The position numbers and the translations under genes were made by a program. A DNA stretch of 64,000 bases from Paenibacillus donghaensis (GTDB taxonomy: Bacteria > Bacillota > Bacilli > Paenibacillales > Paenibacillaceae): NCBI RefSeq assembly GCF_002192415.1, contig NZ_CP021780.1, positions 3,968,001 to 4,032,000 of the forward strand, given 5' to 3'. This document shows, piece after piece, positions 42,070-51,208 of the stretch. Within the stretch, counting starts at the first letter, position 1; each line of letters starts with the position of its first letter. The notes under the pieces are model-generated. The model did not search any database, was not told where the DNA came from, and saw only the letters and a list, made by a program, of their open reading frames with translations.

Positions 42070-43659
42070 TTAATGGGTTCTAAATGCAGAAGCGGACTGG
42101 GCCAGCTCTTCAGACAGCTGGGCCAGAGCCTGGCAGGTCGTTGCCGTCTCTTCGGAAGCGGAGGCGGATTCTTCGCTAGAAGCCGAAATGGATTCTACCG
42201 AAGACATTACCTCTGCTGCCTGAGCCGCTTCTTCTTCACAGGCTGCGGCAATCTCGTTCACCTTCAGCGAGGAGTTGTTCACCATCTCTATGATCTGGTC
42301 GAAGGCTTGCCCTGTCATTGTTGACTGCTCCACACTTTCAGCTACCGCACGCACGCTTTGCTTCGTATTTTCCTGCATCGCCTTGATAATCACCGTGATC
42401 TCCTTGGTCGCCTCACTGCTGCGCTCCGCCAGCTTGCGGACCTCATCGGCCACTACCGCGAAGCCGCGGCCTTGCTCGCCGGCACGGGCTGCTTCGATGG
42501 CCGCGTTCAGCGCCAGCAGATTGGTCTGCTCGGCGATGTCGTCAATAACCTCGATGATGTCGCCAATCTTGCGCGAATCATCTTCCAGCTGCGACATCTT
42601 CTGATTGACCGCCTGCATGCCCTGCAGTGAGGTTTCGACCACGTGGCCGCCTTCACGCGCGGTTTTGACCGTGTCATTGGACAGCTCGGCGGCTTCTTCT
42701 GCACTCTCGGCGACAGAGTTAATCGCCAGTGACAGTTCCTTGAACAGCTCGGAAATATTGGCAGCAGCCGAGGATTGGCTACTGCTGGTGCTGGCAATCT
42801 CCTGGGTGCTGGCCGAGATCTGCTGCGAAGAGGCGGCAACATTCTGAGAGCTGCTGACAATGCCGTTGATCAGCTCCTTCAGGTTGTCTACCATCAGGTT
42901 CAGCGCCTGGGCCAGCTGGCCGATTTCATCTTTAGTCGAAATATTCGCTTGTTGTGTCAGATTGCCATTGGCCACTTCGGAAGCCAATCCCAGCATCTGC
43001 AGCAGCGGTCTGGAGATCGAGCGGGCAATCAAATACCCGATTAGAATGCTGAGCAGAACGGCTCCTGCTATTACGGCGATCGTAATCGCCAGCGAGCTGG
43101 AGTAGGTTTCCTGCGAGTGAGTATTGGCTTCTTCGGCCAGCCGGACATTTACCGAGATAAGGTCATTCATATTTTTGATGACTTCATTGCCCTGAATGTT
43201 CATTTGCTCGTTCAGAAACTTGTAGAACGCCTGGGTATTGTCATCCTGGGCCAGAATCAGGGCCTGCTCAAACATATTGGAATATTTGGCATATTCGGTA
43301 TCAAAGGTCCGCAGCAGTTCCTGCTCCTCCGCCGTTGCAGCCAGGGGTCTGTAGGTATTAATATTCTCGTCAATGGCCTGACGAGTAGTCAGGATATCTT
43401 CTTTAAGCTGTGCCATATCCGCATCCACAGTCGAGCTGCTCATATCGCGCAGAAGCACTCTAACCTTCTGATATCCAATCTGCACGGCCGAAAGCTCTCT
43501 TACAGAAATCAGGTTGTTGCTGTACATTGATTTCATATTGACGTTTGCGCTCCGCAGCGTTGAGATCGAATAGAACCCGAGGACAACCAGAATCAAAGAG
43601 ACTAGCAGAAATGCGGAGATAATCTTTGTTGCTGTTTTCATATTAGCGTACCATTTCAT
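42070..43659 (-). CDS. Methyl-accepting chemotaxis protein
   Basis: Start set at the ATG at 43659 ([20 protein letters not shown]), seven bases after AGGGGGAG; an upstream in-frame ATG at 43725 lacks a ribosome site. About 529 residues: first helix (about 12-32), extracytoplasmic four-helix-bundle (4HB_MCP) ligand domain (about 33-185), second helix (about 190-212), HAMP (about 213-265) and a long signalling coiled coil. The tip reads [19 protein letters not shown] followed by [20 protein letters not shown]. It is the likely sole input to the CheA and CheW encoded downstream. Ligand unknown. Confidence 0.93.
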   Translation of the reverse strand: MKWYANMKTATKIISAFLLVSLILVVLGFYSISTLRSANVNMKSMYSNNLISVRELSAVQIGYQKVRVLLRDMSSSTVDADMAQLKEDILTTRQAIDENINTYRPLAATAEEQELLRTFDTEYAKYSNMFEQALILAQDDNTQAFYKFLNEQMNIQGNEVIKNMNDLISVNVRLAEEANTHSQETYSSSLAITIAVIAGAVLLSILIGYLIARSISRPLLQMLGLASEVANGNLTQQANISTKDEIGQLAQALNLMVDNLKELINGIVSSSQNVAASSQQISASTQEIASTSSSQSSAAANISELFKELSLAINSVAESAEEAAELSNDTVKTAREGGHVVETSLQGMQAVNQKMSQLEDDSRKIGDIIEVIDDIAEQTNLLALNAAIEAARAGEQGRGFAVVADEVRKLAERSSEATKEITVIIKAMQENTKQSVRAVAESVEQSTMTGQAFDQIIEMVNNSSLKVNEIAAACEEEAAQAAEVMSSVESISASSEESASASEETATTCQALAQLSEELAQSASAFRTH

Positions 43660-43953
43660 GGAAACTCCCCCTGAGGATGCGTTCTTAATATCCGGTTGAC
43701 GATGTTTTGTAAAGCTCTCCCCCACATGCCACCGGACATCATACGATCTATTTCGACATCATTCCTTAAAATCTGAATAGGTATTTTTAAAAATTCAATA
43801 AATTATGGTATTTACTAAAAAAATATTAGGTCTTAAGAACTGATAATGCGTAAACACGTAAGAATCTGCTGTTATAAATGCAAAAAAACGGCTCACCGTA
43901 AGCGGCAAACCGGAGTTATGGTTTATTCTGCATGTTATTAAATTTCATCAGAC

Positions 43954-44364
43954 CTATCTGCCATTGTTGCCGTAGCTGGACAATCTACTCACCAGTCTAG
44001 GGATAAAGAACATCGGGTAGATTAGCAGGAATAGATTCGGAATCCACCAGGTAAGATCATAGTCTCCCTTGTAGACCCAGAAAGAGATCGCTTGCAGTCC
44101 CGAGACCGAAGTCAGCACCAGGGAGATCAGCACCAGCGGCCGCCATAGGGCACTTGACTTGCGGTAGTGGTACAAGCTTAATAGCCCAGTCAGAGAAATC
44201 AGCAGATCCAGGGGAAAAAACGACCAGTTCCATGCTACGAGCAGTTCGTTCGTATAATCCTGATAAGCATATTCAGGCGGAATCAGATGGAAATAGGTAA
44301 CCAGCCAATAGACTATAAAGGATATATCCGTCAACAAAAGCAAAAATCTCAGTTTCTTGCTCAT
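43954..44364 (-). CDS. YvaD family (DUF5360) membrane protein
   Basis: 136 residues with four hydrophobic helices (about 6-26, 46-66, 74-94, 108-128). The N-terminal LLLLTDISFIVYWLVTYFHL and the loop PPEYAYQDYTNELLVAWNW are characteristic of the YvaD/DUF5360 family. Function is unknown in the family. Single gene; the ATG at 44364 is preceded by AGGAGAACACTG. Confidence 0.75.
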   Translation of the reverse strand: MSKKLRFLLLLTDISFIVYWLVTYFHLIPPEYAYQDYTNELLVAWNWSFFPLDLLISLTGLLSLYHYRKSSALWRPLVLISLVLTSVSGLQAISFWVYKGDYDLTWWIPNLFLLIYPMFFIPRLVSRLSSYGNNGR

Positions 44365-44426
44365 CAGTGTTCTCCTCTTCGTTTCATCGCCCTATAAGCT
44401 AAATCTCAAAGCAGGCGATCCGATAA

Positions 44427-44591
44427 TCAAACAGTTACCCAGATCAATGCGGCCATTGGTTCAGCTGCGTCATCTACGTAGACCGCCCCTGGGTTATTGC
44501 CGCTCACGATAGCTTTCACTTCGAGATTCGGACATAGGTCTGCCAGGAGCTGCACCTTATAGAAATCATATCGCATCAGTTCGATTAACAT
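44427..44591 (-). pseudogene. Truncated paralogue of the adjacent GNAT gene
   Basis: 54 codons, MLIELMRYDFYKVQLLADLC to AALIWVTV. They align with the start of the next gene upstream (MLLLEPQDYYKVLLPLSQVK; VYVDDAAEPMA against VYVDSLEDPRT), then stop. AGGAGA precedes the ATG. This looks like the remaining 5' end of a tandem duplicate. Confidence 0.6.
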
Positions 44592-44639
44592 GGGTTATGG
44601 GTCTCCTCTTAGATATATAACGTATGTATCGACCTAGGA

Positions 44640-45467
44640 CTAAGTAAGCTGATAATAAGGAATAATTAATGAAGGCTCGAAGCCAAGCCGGGTGGCCAGA
44701 TTGTAGGAGCCTTCATTGCTGCGGCGGCAAGCCCAGACCGGCTTCAGCTGCTGCTGCAGGCAATAATCGATCAGTGCGGAGCTTACTGCAAAGGCATACC
44801 CTTGGCCGCGGTGTTCCTCGGCTGTCTCGATTCCCAGCTCCAGCTGGTGCTCATTGATAAAAGCCGAGAAAGCCGTGGCAGCAGGCTCTGCGCCGCTGAG
44901 CAGCGTATACCCAATACCTTCAGCCACGAATTCACCTCCACTGTTCCAGAAGAATTGCGGGGTGACACTTCCGCGCTGAGCAGCATACAGTTCTTCCGTC
45001 GTTCGTACGATTTCATCCTTCCGCGCTCCGAACCTTGCCGCATGCTTGTCTCTGGCAGCTTGATACGCTGCAGGCTTGAAGTCGAAATTCACTCGTTCAT
45101 GCCGGATCACAGGTTTGAGCTGACCGGCAGCTGTACCGTTATGCTCGGTTATCATAATCTCAATCCGGTCCGTCCATTGTCTCTCAGGGTCAGCCTGCAG
45201 CCACTCATGAGCTTGCCGGGTTCCGGTATGATTGGCAATATAGGAATGGAGCTGCCGGTTGAAGGCTTCATTGTCACTGCGGCCGAACAGCAGGGACATT
45301 CCGTATGGATGCGCAATATAAAACGTCCGGGGATCTTCCAGGCTGTCTACATAAACTTTACCGGAAATTGGACGGCGCAGCACGGCTTCGGCAAATAAGG
45401 TGTTGATCTTCACCTGACTTAACGGCAGGAGCACCTTGTAATAATCCTGTGGTTCCAATAGTAGCAT
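44640..45467 (-). CDS. GNAT family N-acetyltransferase
   Basis: 275 residues. The C-terminal half carries the GNAT acetyl-CoA motif ELGIETAEEHRGQGYAFAVS (about 203-222) followed by ALIDYCLQQQLKPVWACR and NLATRLGFEP; the N-terminal half is the specific extension of the GNAT_acetyltr_2 (PF12746) group. The ATG at 45467 follows AAGGAGAGAAAGACAGT. Cytosolic, substrate unknown. A truncated second copy of its first 54 codons lies just downstream. Confidence 0.85.
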   Translation of the reverse strand: MLLLEPQDYYKVLLPLSQVKINTLFAEAVLRRPISGKVYVDSLEDPRTFYIAHPYGMSLLFGRSDNEAFNRQLHSYIANHTGTRQAHEWLQADPERQWTDRIEIMITEHNGTAAGQLKPVIRHERVNFDFKPAAYQAARDKHAARFGARKDEIVRTTEELYAAQRGSVTPQFFWNSGGEFVAEGIGYTLLSGAEPAATAFSAFINEHQLELGIETAEEHRGQGYAFAVSSALIDYCLQQQLKPVWACRRSNEGSYNLATRLGFEPSLIIPYYQLT

Positions 45468-45604
45468 ACTGTCTTTCTCTCCTTTTGTATGAATATATTA
45501 ATTCTATCTCTCTAGGAAATTATTACATATAATTCCTTGAACAAAAAGAGTGAAATAATGACAAAATGAAACATTTCGCCGCCTTTTTAGGAAGCAAGCC
45601 TGTA

Positions 45605-45785
45605 AACCTGCAAATGTGCAGGTATTTTCGAGAATTCAGACCTATAACAAGAAATGCCTGCAAAAATACAGGTATTTCAGCGTTAGCCAACCTAAACGGA
45701 GATTATCTACGCTAAAAGATGTATTTTTACAGGCATTCACTTATCATGAACAATTGCTCACTAAAAACATGTACTTTTGCAGGAA
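45605..45785. repeat. Four-motif intergenic element E (50-58-50 spacing)
   Basis: Forward motifs at 45605 (AACCTGCAAATGTGCAGGTA) and 45655 (TGCCTGCAAAAATACAGGTA); reverse motifs around 45713-45735 (GATGTATTTTTACAGGCATT) and 45763-45785 (CATGTACTTTTGCAGGAATT). The fourth motif is also the left edge of the 514-bp duplication, so a lone copy of it reappears at 51460. Confidence 0.85.
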
Positions 45786-46277
45786 TTCCACTCCGGCTTC
45801 AACTCTCTTGTCCCAGTATTCATTCGAATCTGCGTGCTGGTGGGCACACTTCAAAAAAAACACAGAAAGCGATATCGCTTCCTGTGTCTTATGAGCATTG
45901 ATGCTATCTTGATGTCTCCAAAAAACGGATGCTCTGCTGCTTGTCTGTGGTGGGATCAAAGCGGATCACCACATAGACCCCAAACAGCTGCCGTTCTTGG
46001 GCTTGACGATCAGCTTGAACTTCTCCTCGGCCCGGGGCGGGCTGAGATTCTTCCTGCCGATATGGCTTATAGTCGGTAATCTCCGCTTGGTATTTCTTCT
46101 GCGTTTCTTTTACGGCGATCAGGCCCCATTTGGCATAATCGGGAACCTCCGCCTGGATGGTAGCGCCGGCGGCGAAGAACAGGATCAGTATGGAAAGCAG
46201 TATTTTTCTCATTCACATCACCATCCGCAGCAGTTTAGCTTAAGTTGCCCCGTAGCGGTAGATTTATTCCTTCATTC
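45764..46277. repeat. 514-bp direct duplication, copy 1
   Basis: From AAACATGTACTTTTGCAGG to GATTTATTCCTTCATT, matched by 51460-51973 at a constant offset of 5696 bases with only scattered substitutions and two compensating one-base indels. It contains the DUF3889 gene and the last codons of the SdpI-like gene, whose intact form is beside copy 2. Copy 2 is therefore likely the original. Confidence 0.9.
45904..46212 (-). pseudogene. DUF3889 protein, duplicated copy with frame-shifted middle
   Basis: 102 codons with the same ends as the copy at 51600: signal peptide MRKILLSILILFFAAGATIQ, VPDYAKWGLIAVKETQKKYQ and the tail FGVYVVIRFDPTTDKQQSIR. The segment between EITDYK and LFGVYV is read in the wrong frame here (PYRQEESQPAPGRGE) because of two opposite one-base indels. 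Still one open frame, but about 25 conserved residues are replaced, so probably non-functional. Confidence 0.7.
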
Positions 46278-46298
46278 TGCCTGGCTGGCCATCGACGC

Positions 46299-47741
46299 TT
46301 ATGTCTCATCGAAGAGCTGCTTATGCAGTGCTACTGTAATGGTCGTACCTTCTCCAAGCGCACTGGAGACTGCAATGCTGCCCCCGTGCGCCACAATCAG
46401 CTGATGGGCAATGACCATGCCCAGACCGGTCCCTTCCGTCTTCTCCTGCGTGCCTGTCCCGCGATAATACCGTTGAAACAATCTGGACAAGGTCTCCGGG
46501 TCCATCCCGTCACCATCATCTCTTATCATAATTACCGGGCCCAGCACTTCAACATGAATATGAGTCCCCTTAGGGTTGTGCTTGAGCGCATTCGCCAACA
46601 GATTATCCAGTGCCCGTCTGAACCAGCGAGTGTCCAATTCACAGTAATACGAACCACGGTCCGTGTCAAAAGAAATGAGGTAGGCTTCATTACGCGGATC
46701 ATTGGCGGCATCAATCGCTGCCCGCCTTACCAGTTCCACCAGATCACAGCTTCGCCGCTTCAATGGCAATCCATCGCTCTTCAGCCGGAACGTCAGATTG
46801 AAGTCCTCGATTAACTCTTTCAGATACTCTGATTTATCAAAAATGGTCTGTGCATATGTACGAACCTCCCCCAGCTCCCATTCATAACGACTGGAAGCGA
46901 GCAACTCCGAATAACCTTGAATAGACGCCAGAGGGGTCATTAAATCATGTGAGACTGCAGCCATCCACTCTTCCTGATTGCGCTGGAGCTGGATAAGCTC
47001 CGCTTGGTTCCGGTCAAGCGTCCTCGTTAACACGCTTAGTGCAGCTGTAACCTCATGGTACAGACGGAAGGAAGAATGAATACTCCCGTCCGCTCGCAAA
47101 CTGGCCGGTCTGCCGGAACGTCCGGCGGGTTCAGCATACACACCTCCGGCCAAGGCCTGAATCCAGTTCATCATATGCAGCAGCGGGCTGCCCAGCCTGC
47201 GGCCAAACCAATAAGCACTAAGCAGCATTGCTGCGAACCCGCCAGCAACAATGAAGCCAAATAATGCAAGCTGCCGCCCGTCCATCAGAGAGAAGTACAC
47301 ACCGGCTCCGGCTTTTTTGCCAGCGATCCAGGTCCATTTGCTGCCTTCAGAGTGTGGGTTGAACCAGGTCTGCAGCAGATAGCCGCTCGGAGCGCCGGGG
47401 GATAGATAGTGAACAAGCTCTCCGGGGGCATAATGTTCTGGCATATCGGCTGGCCGCTGATAAGAGAAGGCTTCCATCCCATTATCATTGAGGACTTGCA
47501 GCCAATAGCCATGCTGATTGAGCTCCTTAAGGTCTGCCCCGTCGATCCTGAGCGTCCCGTCTCCTTCAGCCGTAATTCTCTTGGCAATAGAACTCATAGC
47601 TTGCACCACATCATATGAATCCCCACGTTCCAGCTTAAGGATCAGAAAGCGCTGCACCCCCAGCAGCAGAGCCAGACACATGACTATCAACAGCAGCAGC
47701 CATAGCAGGAATTGCCATGTCAACCGTTGTTTGAGCTTCAT
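46299..47741 (-). CDS. Membrane sensor histidine kinase
   Basis: 480 residues. Two membrane helices (about 10-32 and 158-178) flank an extracytoplasmic domain of ~120 residues. HisKA has MAAVSHDLMTPLASIQGYSE (phospho-His about 266). HATPase has NLLANALKHNPKGTHI (N box), MIRDDGDGMDPETL and GTGLGMVIAHQLI. The gene overlaps the response regulator stop by four bases. The pair is divergent from a lantibiotic-immunity-type ABC transporter, so it probably senses a cell-envelope-active peptide (inference from context). Confidence 0.92.
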   Translation of the reverse strand: MKLKQRLTWQFLLWLLLLIVMCLALLLGVQRFLILKLERGDSYDVVQAMSSIAKRITAEGDGTLRIDGADLKELNQHGYWLQVLNDNGMEAFSYQRPADMPEHYAPGELVHYLSPGAPSGYLLQTWFNPHSEGSKWTWIAGKKAGAGVYFSLMDGRQLALFGFIVAGGFAAMLLSAYWFGRRLGSPLLHMMNWIQALAGGVYAEPAGRSGRPASLRADGSIHSSFRLYHEVTAALSVLTRTLDRNQAELIQLQRNQEEWMAAVSHDLMTPLASIQGYSELLASSRYEWELGEVRTYAQTIFDKSEYLKELIEDFNLTFRLKSDGLPLKRRSCDLVELVRRAAIDAANDPRNEAYLISFDTDRGSYYCELDTRWFRRALDNLLANALKHNPKGTHIHVEVLGPVIMIRDDGDGMDPETLSRLFQRYYRGTGTQEKTEGTGLGMVIAHQLIVAHGGSIAVSSALGEGTTITVALHKQLFDET

Positions 47742-48475
47742 AAACCGTGCGTCCGTCCTGCTTGATTAATAAGACCGACTGGCTGTATTAGTTTATATCC
47801 GAGCCCGCGATGGGTCACCAGATAACGTGGACTGCCAGGCTCAGGTTCAATTTTCTCTCGTAAACGCCGGATATGTACCATCACTGTATGGTCGTCTCCC
47901 ATACTTTCTTCTCCCCAGACATGTTCATATAATTGATTCTTGCTGAATATATGATTGGTGTTCCTGCACAGAAACAGCAGCAGATGGAACTCTTTTGCCG
48001 GGCAGACAACCGGAATCCCCGCAACGATAAGTGTGCCGGAATCACTCTGTACCTGAAAATGGCCAAAATCATATACCGGCTCTTCCTGGATCTCCTCCAT
48101 TACCCGGAAATGCCTGCGCAAATGCGCTTTAATCCGTGCCACCACTTCCAGGGTCATAAACGGTTTGGTAATATAATCATCCGCACCAAGCGTGAAGCCT
48201 GAGAGCTTGTCCAAATCTCCCGAACGCGCGGTCAAGAAGAAGATGGGGGCCGCTGTAAGTTGCCGAATATCGCGGCATAGCTCTAGTCCGTCTCCATCAG
48301 GCAGCATAACATCAATTACGATCAGATCGGGGGACACTTGCCGGCACAACCGGCGCCCTTCCGCTGCAGTGGTCGCTGTGTGAATATTATGAAGCCCTTC
48401 TTTGTTCAGCGCTGCTTCCAGGAGCTTCAGAATCGCTTCTTCATCATCAATTAGAAGCAGCCGGGCATTATTCAT
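47738..48475 (-). CDS. OmpR/PhoB family response regulator
   Basis: 245 residues. The receiver domain has LLIDDEEAILKLLEAAL (acidic DD at 11-12), phospho-Asp in LIVIDVMLPDGDGLEL (about 54), and a conserved FLTARSG and TKPF lysine. The winged-helix domain ends DHTVMVHIRRLREKIEPEPG, with the recognition helix before the final hairpin. Upstream of, and overlapping, the kinase gene. Probable target: the promoter of the divergent ABC operon, where an AACTTGG-N7-CCAAGTT inverted repeat is present. Confidence 0.93.
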   Translation of the reverse strand: MNNARLLLIDDEEAILKLLEAALNKEGLHNIHTATTAAEGRRLCRQVSPDLIVIDVMLPDGDGLELCRDIRQLTAAPIFFLTARSGDLDKLSGFTLGADDYITKPFMTLEVVARIKAHLRRHFRVMEEIQEEPVYDFGHFQVQSDSGTLIVAGIPVVCPAKEFHLLLFLCRNTNHIFSKNQLYEHVWGEESMGDDHTVMVHIRRLREKIEPEPGSPRYLVTHRGLGYKLIQPVGLINQAGRTHGL

Positions 48476-48550
48476 CGTGTTCCTCCTGTCTGGAAATATT
48501 TATGACCAGTATACCATAGCTGCTGTTCTGCCAAAAAAGTTTAACTGCCG

Positions 48551-48578
48551 TTGAACTTGGGTTTAGGCCAAGTTATAC
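48551..48578 (+). promoter_or_regulatory. Promoter with inverted repeat upstream of the immunity-type ABC genes
   Basis: TTGAAC (48551-48556), 16 bases, TTATAC (48573-48578). The spacer and boxes contain the inverted repeat AACTTGG (48554-48560) N7 CCAAGTT (48568-48574), a plausible response-regulator site. Transcription would start about 30 bases before the ATG at 48615. Confidence 0.5.
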
Positions 48579-48614
48579 ACCGCTCTGTACAATAGGGTTG
48601 AGGTGATCAGATAA

Positions 48615-49529
48615 ATGACAAAATCTGTTATTCAGACCCAAGATTTAACGCGCCGCATCAGCGGCAAAACAACCGTCGATCAAGTAAATCTGTTCGTCAA
48701 GGAAGGAGGCATCTATGGTTTCCTGGGACCGAATGGAGCCGGAAAAACGACCACCATCCGCATGCTGCTAGGGCTTACCCGTCCTACATCCGGTGACATT
48801 TATATCTTCGGCAAATTGCTCGCAAGCCACCGTATCTCCATCTTGAAGAATATCGGTTCCCTTGTGGAATCGCCCTCTTTCTACGGCCATTTAACTGCAC
48901 GTGAGAATCTGGAAATTGTCCGCCGGATCACAGCTGTCCCTGCTTCCGCAGTGGAGGATGCCTTGCGTACGGTCCGCCTGGACAAGGCATCGAACCGTTT
49001 TGTACGGGAATATTCACTCGGCATGAAGCAACGTCTCGGGATCGCCACAGCATTGCTTGGACTACCGAAACTACTGATTCTTGATGAACCGACCAATGGT
49101 CTTGATCCGGCAGGAATACAGGAGATCCGCGAGCTGATCAAAGAGCTTCCCCGGCGTTATGGCATGAGTGTGCTCGTCTCCAGCCATCTTCTGAACGAGA
49201 TCGACCAGATGGCATCTGAAGTAGGGATTCTTGTGGAAGGACAGCTCATTTTTCAAGGGGCTATTGAATCCTTACGCAAGCGAAGCAGCCCCTACTTGAG
49301 AATCGGAGTAGAGCGACCCGATTATGCCGCCGCTATCCTCCGTCAGTCGGGGTGTAATATCCGGGTAGATGGTGAGTTCCTGTATTCAGAGGAAACGAAT
49401 CACGAGGCAGCAGCAGGAATTAATCGGCTCCTACACGAGGCAGGGCATCATGTGTTTCGTCTGGAGGAGGTGAAACGATCACTGGAGGACATCTTTCTTG
49501 AAATTACTGGAAAGGGGAGCAGTTTATGA
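48615..49529 (+). CDS. ABC ATPase, lantibiotic-immunity/bacitracin type (LanF-like)
   Basis: 304 residues: Walker A FLGPNGAGKTTTIRMLLG (about 35-52), Q-loop GSLVESPSFYGHLTA, signature YSLGMKQRLGIATALLG, Walker B LLILDEPTNGLDPAGI and H-loop VSSHLLNEI. The VESPSFY Q-loop context is typical of LanF/BcrA self-protection transporters. An AGGTGATCAGATAA-type ribosome site precedes the ATG. The following permease gene overlaps by four bases. Likely exports or removes a membrane-active peptide; no biosynthetic genes are present, so it is probably resistance rather than self-immunity. Confidence 0.92.
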   Translation: MTKSVIQTQDLTRRISGKTTVDQVNLFVKEGGIYGFLGPNGAGKTTTIRMLLGLTRPTSGDIYIFGKLLASHRISILKNIGSLVESPSFYGHLTARENLEIVRRITAVPASAVEDALRTVRLDKASNRFVREYSLGMKQRLGIATALLGLPKLLILDEPTNGLDPAGIQEIRELIKELPRRYGMSVLVSSHLLNEIDQMASEVGILVEGQLIFQGAIESLRKRSSPYLRIGVERPDYAAAILRQSGCNIRVDGEFLYSEETNHEAAAGINRLLHEAGHHVFRLEEVKRSLEDIFLEITGKGSSL

Positions 49530-50290
49530 ATTCCGGCTTATGGTCAGCAGAATATTTAAAGCTAAAACGGACAGCCACTCAAGCTGTTGTCCTGACAGTT
49601 CCGGTGCTGGCTGTTCTCTTCATTGTCGCTTTCGGTCTGCTGAGCAATGGATTTCGGGTTAGCCCCATTTCTGAATCCGTGCCAGGTCTGTGGGCTAAAT
49701 ATGTATTCAGTATCCATTGGATTCTGATCTTTGCCATTCCACTGGGGGCAACCGTCAGCGCGTCCATCATGGCCGGGTTAGAGCATCGTGAGCACTCCTG
49801 GAAGCAGACGCTGGCTATGCCATACTCAAAAGCAAGCGTGTGGCTTGTCAAGTTCGCGCTGCTGGCTGTAACTCATGTGCTGGCAGGCGTTGTCCTTGGC
49901 GGAGCGTTGCTGGCATCAGGCTTGCTGCTTGGAATAGAGGAAGCTGTTCCTTGGCGTCTCCTTGCTGCGGAGAGCTTTGGTCCTTATCTAGCTGTATTTC
50001 CGATACTGGTTCTGCAATTATGGATATCCGTGACGGTAAGCAACCAGGCCGTTGCCCTTTCAGTAGGTACGGTCGGAGCAATGGCAGGATTATTTCTTGG
50101 CATGGGCGGTTCAGGAGGTTGGCTGCCTTGGACGTATGTAGTCAATGCTTCTCCGGTGATTTGGGATGCTGTTTCCAATGGACCCCTTCCTAACAGAGAC
50201 TTCAGAGACCTGCTCGTCCGTTCTGTATTAGCAGGACTGGCTGGCCTCATTTTAGCAGTTACACATTTTTCCCATAAAGAATTCAAATAA
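49526..50290 (+). CDS. ABC permease, lantibiotic-immunity type (LanE/G-like), first subunit
   Basis: 254 residues with six hydrophobic segments. The N-terminal LWSAEYLKLKRTATQAVVLT and the segment GLEHREHSWKQTLAMPYSKA (about 86-105) match the ABC2_membrane_4 permeases paired with LanF ATPases. Start ATG overlaps the ATPase stop. It forms the membrane channel with the next gene product. Confidence 0.88.
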   Translation: MNSGLWSAEYLKLKRTATQAVVLTVPVLAVLFIVAFGLLSNGFRVSPISESVPGLWAKYVFSIHWILIFAIPLGATVSASIMAGLEHREHSWKQTLAMPYSKASVWLVKFALLAVTHVLAGVVLGGALLASGLLLGIEEAVPWRLLAAESFGPYLAVFPILVLQLWISVTVSNQAVALSVGTVGAMAGLFLGMGGSGGWLPWTYVVNASPVIWDAVSNGPLPNRDFRDLLVRSVLAGLAGLILAVTHFSHKEFK

Positions 50291-50313
50291 GAAGGTTATC
50301 ATTAGGGAGATGA

Positions 50314-51057
50314 ATGATGTTCATGCAATTGTGGATTACGGAATGGATGAAGATACGGCGTTCCTGGCTGCCTTTTCTGCTAATCATCGGGCCGGTGGCC
50401 GGAATACTCATAGGAATTTCTAATTTCCTGGCAAATCAGGAGGTTTTTATCAAAGGCCCGGATAGCAACGAGTGGCTGGAGGCCTGGACTCAAGTTCAAC
50501 TGTTCTATGCCTCGATTATCTTTCCGGTGCTGGTGAGTATAATGAGTGCCATCGTATGCCGGAGTGAGCATATCAGCGGGGGATGGAAGCAATTGCTGGC
50601 ACTGCCGGTTTCACGGTCCTCTGTATATTTGACCAAGCTGATGGTCGTTGCCGTTCTGATCGCTCTGATGCAGGTCATGCTCCTGTCAGCTTATATTGCT
50701 GTGGGCTCGATGCTCTTCCACTCTACCCTGCCGATACAGCAAATGTTACGGTTCATCATACTGGGCTGGCTGGCAGCACTGCCGCTTAGTGCGATGCAGA
50801 TGATCGTTTCCGTCCGGTTTATAAGCTTTGGATTACCCTTGGCTATCAATATCGCTTGTACCTTGCCGGTAGTCATTGTTGTCAATTCAACGGCTGGCCA
50901 ATACTATCCATGGGCACTTCCTGCACTCGCCATGTCCCCTGAGGATGAATCGCCGATTCAATCCTACCCGCTGTTCTATGCTATAGTTATTGGCGTTCTG
51001 CTGATTTCAGTTCTTATAGGGGTACGGAGCTTCGAGCATAAAGATTCCGTAGGCTGA
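50314..51057 (+). CDS. ABC permease, lantibiotic-immunity type, second subunit
   Basis: 247 residues, six hydrophobic segments, same family as the preceding gene (ITEWMKIRRSWLPFLLIIG; CRSEHISGGWKQLLALPVSR). It begins 23 bases after the first permease, with AGGGAGATGA before tandem ATGs. The heteromeric LanE-LanG arrangement explains two different permeases in one operon. No terminator is obvious after it. Confidence 0.88.
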   Translation: MMFMQLWITEWMKIRRSWLPFLLIIGPVAGILIGISNFLANQEVFIKGPDSNEWLEAWTQVQLFYASIIFPVLVSIMSAIVCRSEHISGGWKQLLALPVSRSSVYLTKLMVVAVLIALMQVMLLSAYIAVGSMLFHSTLPIQQMLRFIILGWLAALPLSAMQMIVSVRFISFGLPLAINIACTLPVVIVVNSTAGQYYPWALPALAMSPEDESPIQSYPLFYAIVIGVLLISVLIGVRSFEHKDSVG

Positions 51058-51079
51058 TGTGGATGTCCCCAGCTGTTAA

Positions 51080-51173
51080 CATCCCCTTCCTTATACCAAG
51101 CTAGCGGATTCAGATGAAATGTTCCCTCCTGTCCGGTCCAGCTGCTTGCCGATCAGGCTGGTCGCCATGGCCC
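51080..51173 (-). pseudogene. 94-bp relic of the MFS transporter gene
   Basis: CATCCCCTTCCTTATACCAA through CAGCTGCTTGCCGATCAGGC matches 52891-52984 inside the MFS gene at roughly 85 percent by eye. Only this fragment of the C-terminal coding region is present. Confidence 0.75.
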
Positions 51174-51208
51174 AGGAAACTGGATACAGCTTAAGGCTAG
51201 TGAGGATC

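Noticed and set aside
45744..45959. 71-residue frame, and its twin at 51422-51655
   Set aside because: Antisense and upstream frames created by the duplicated segment; no ribosome site, and they overlap the DUF3889 gene end.
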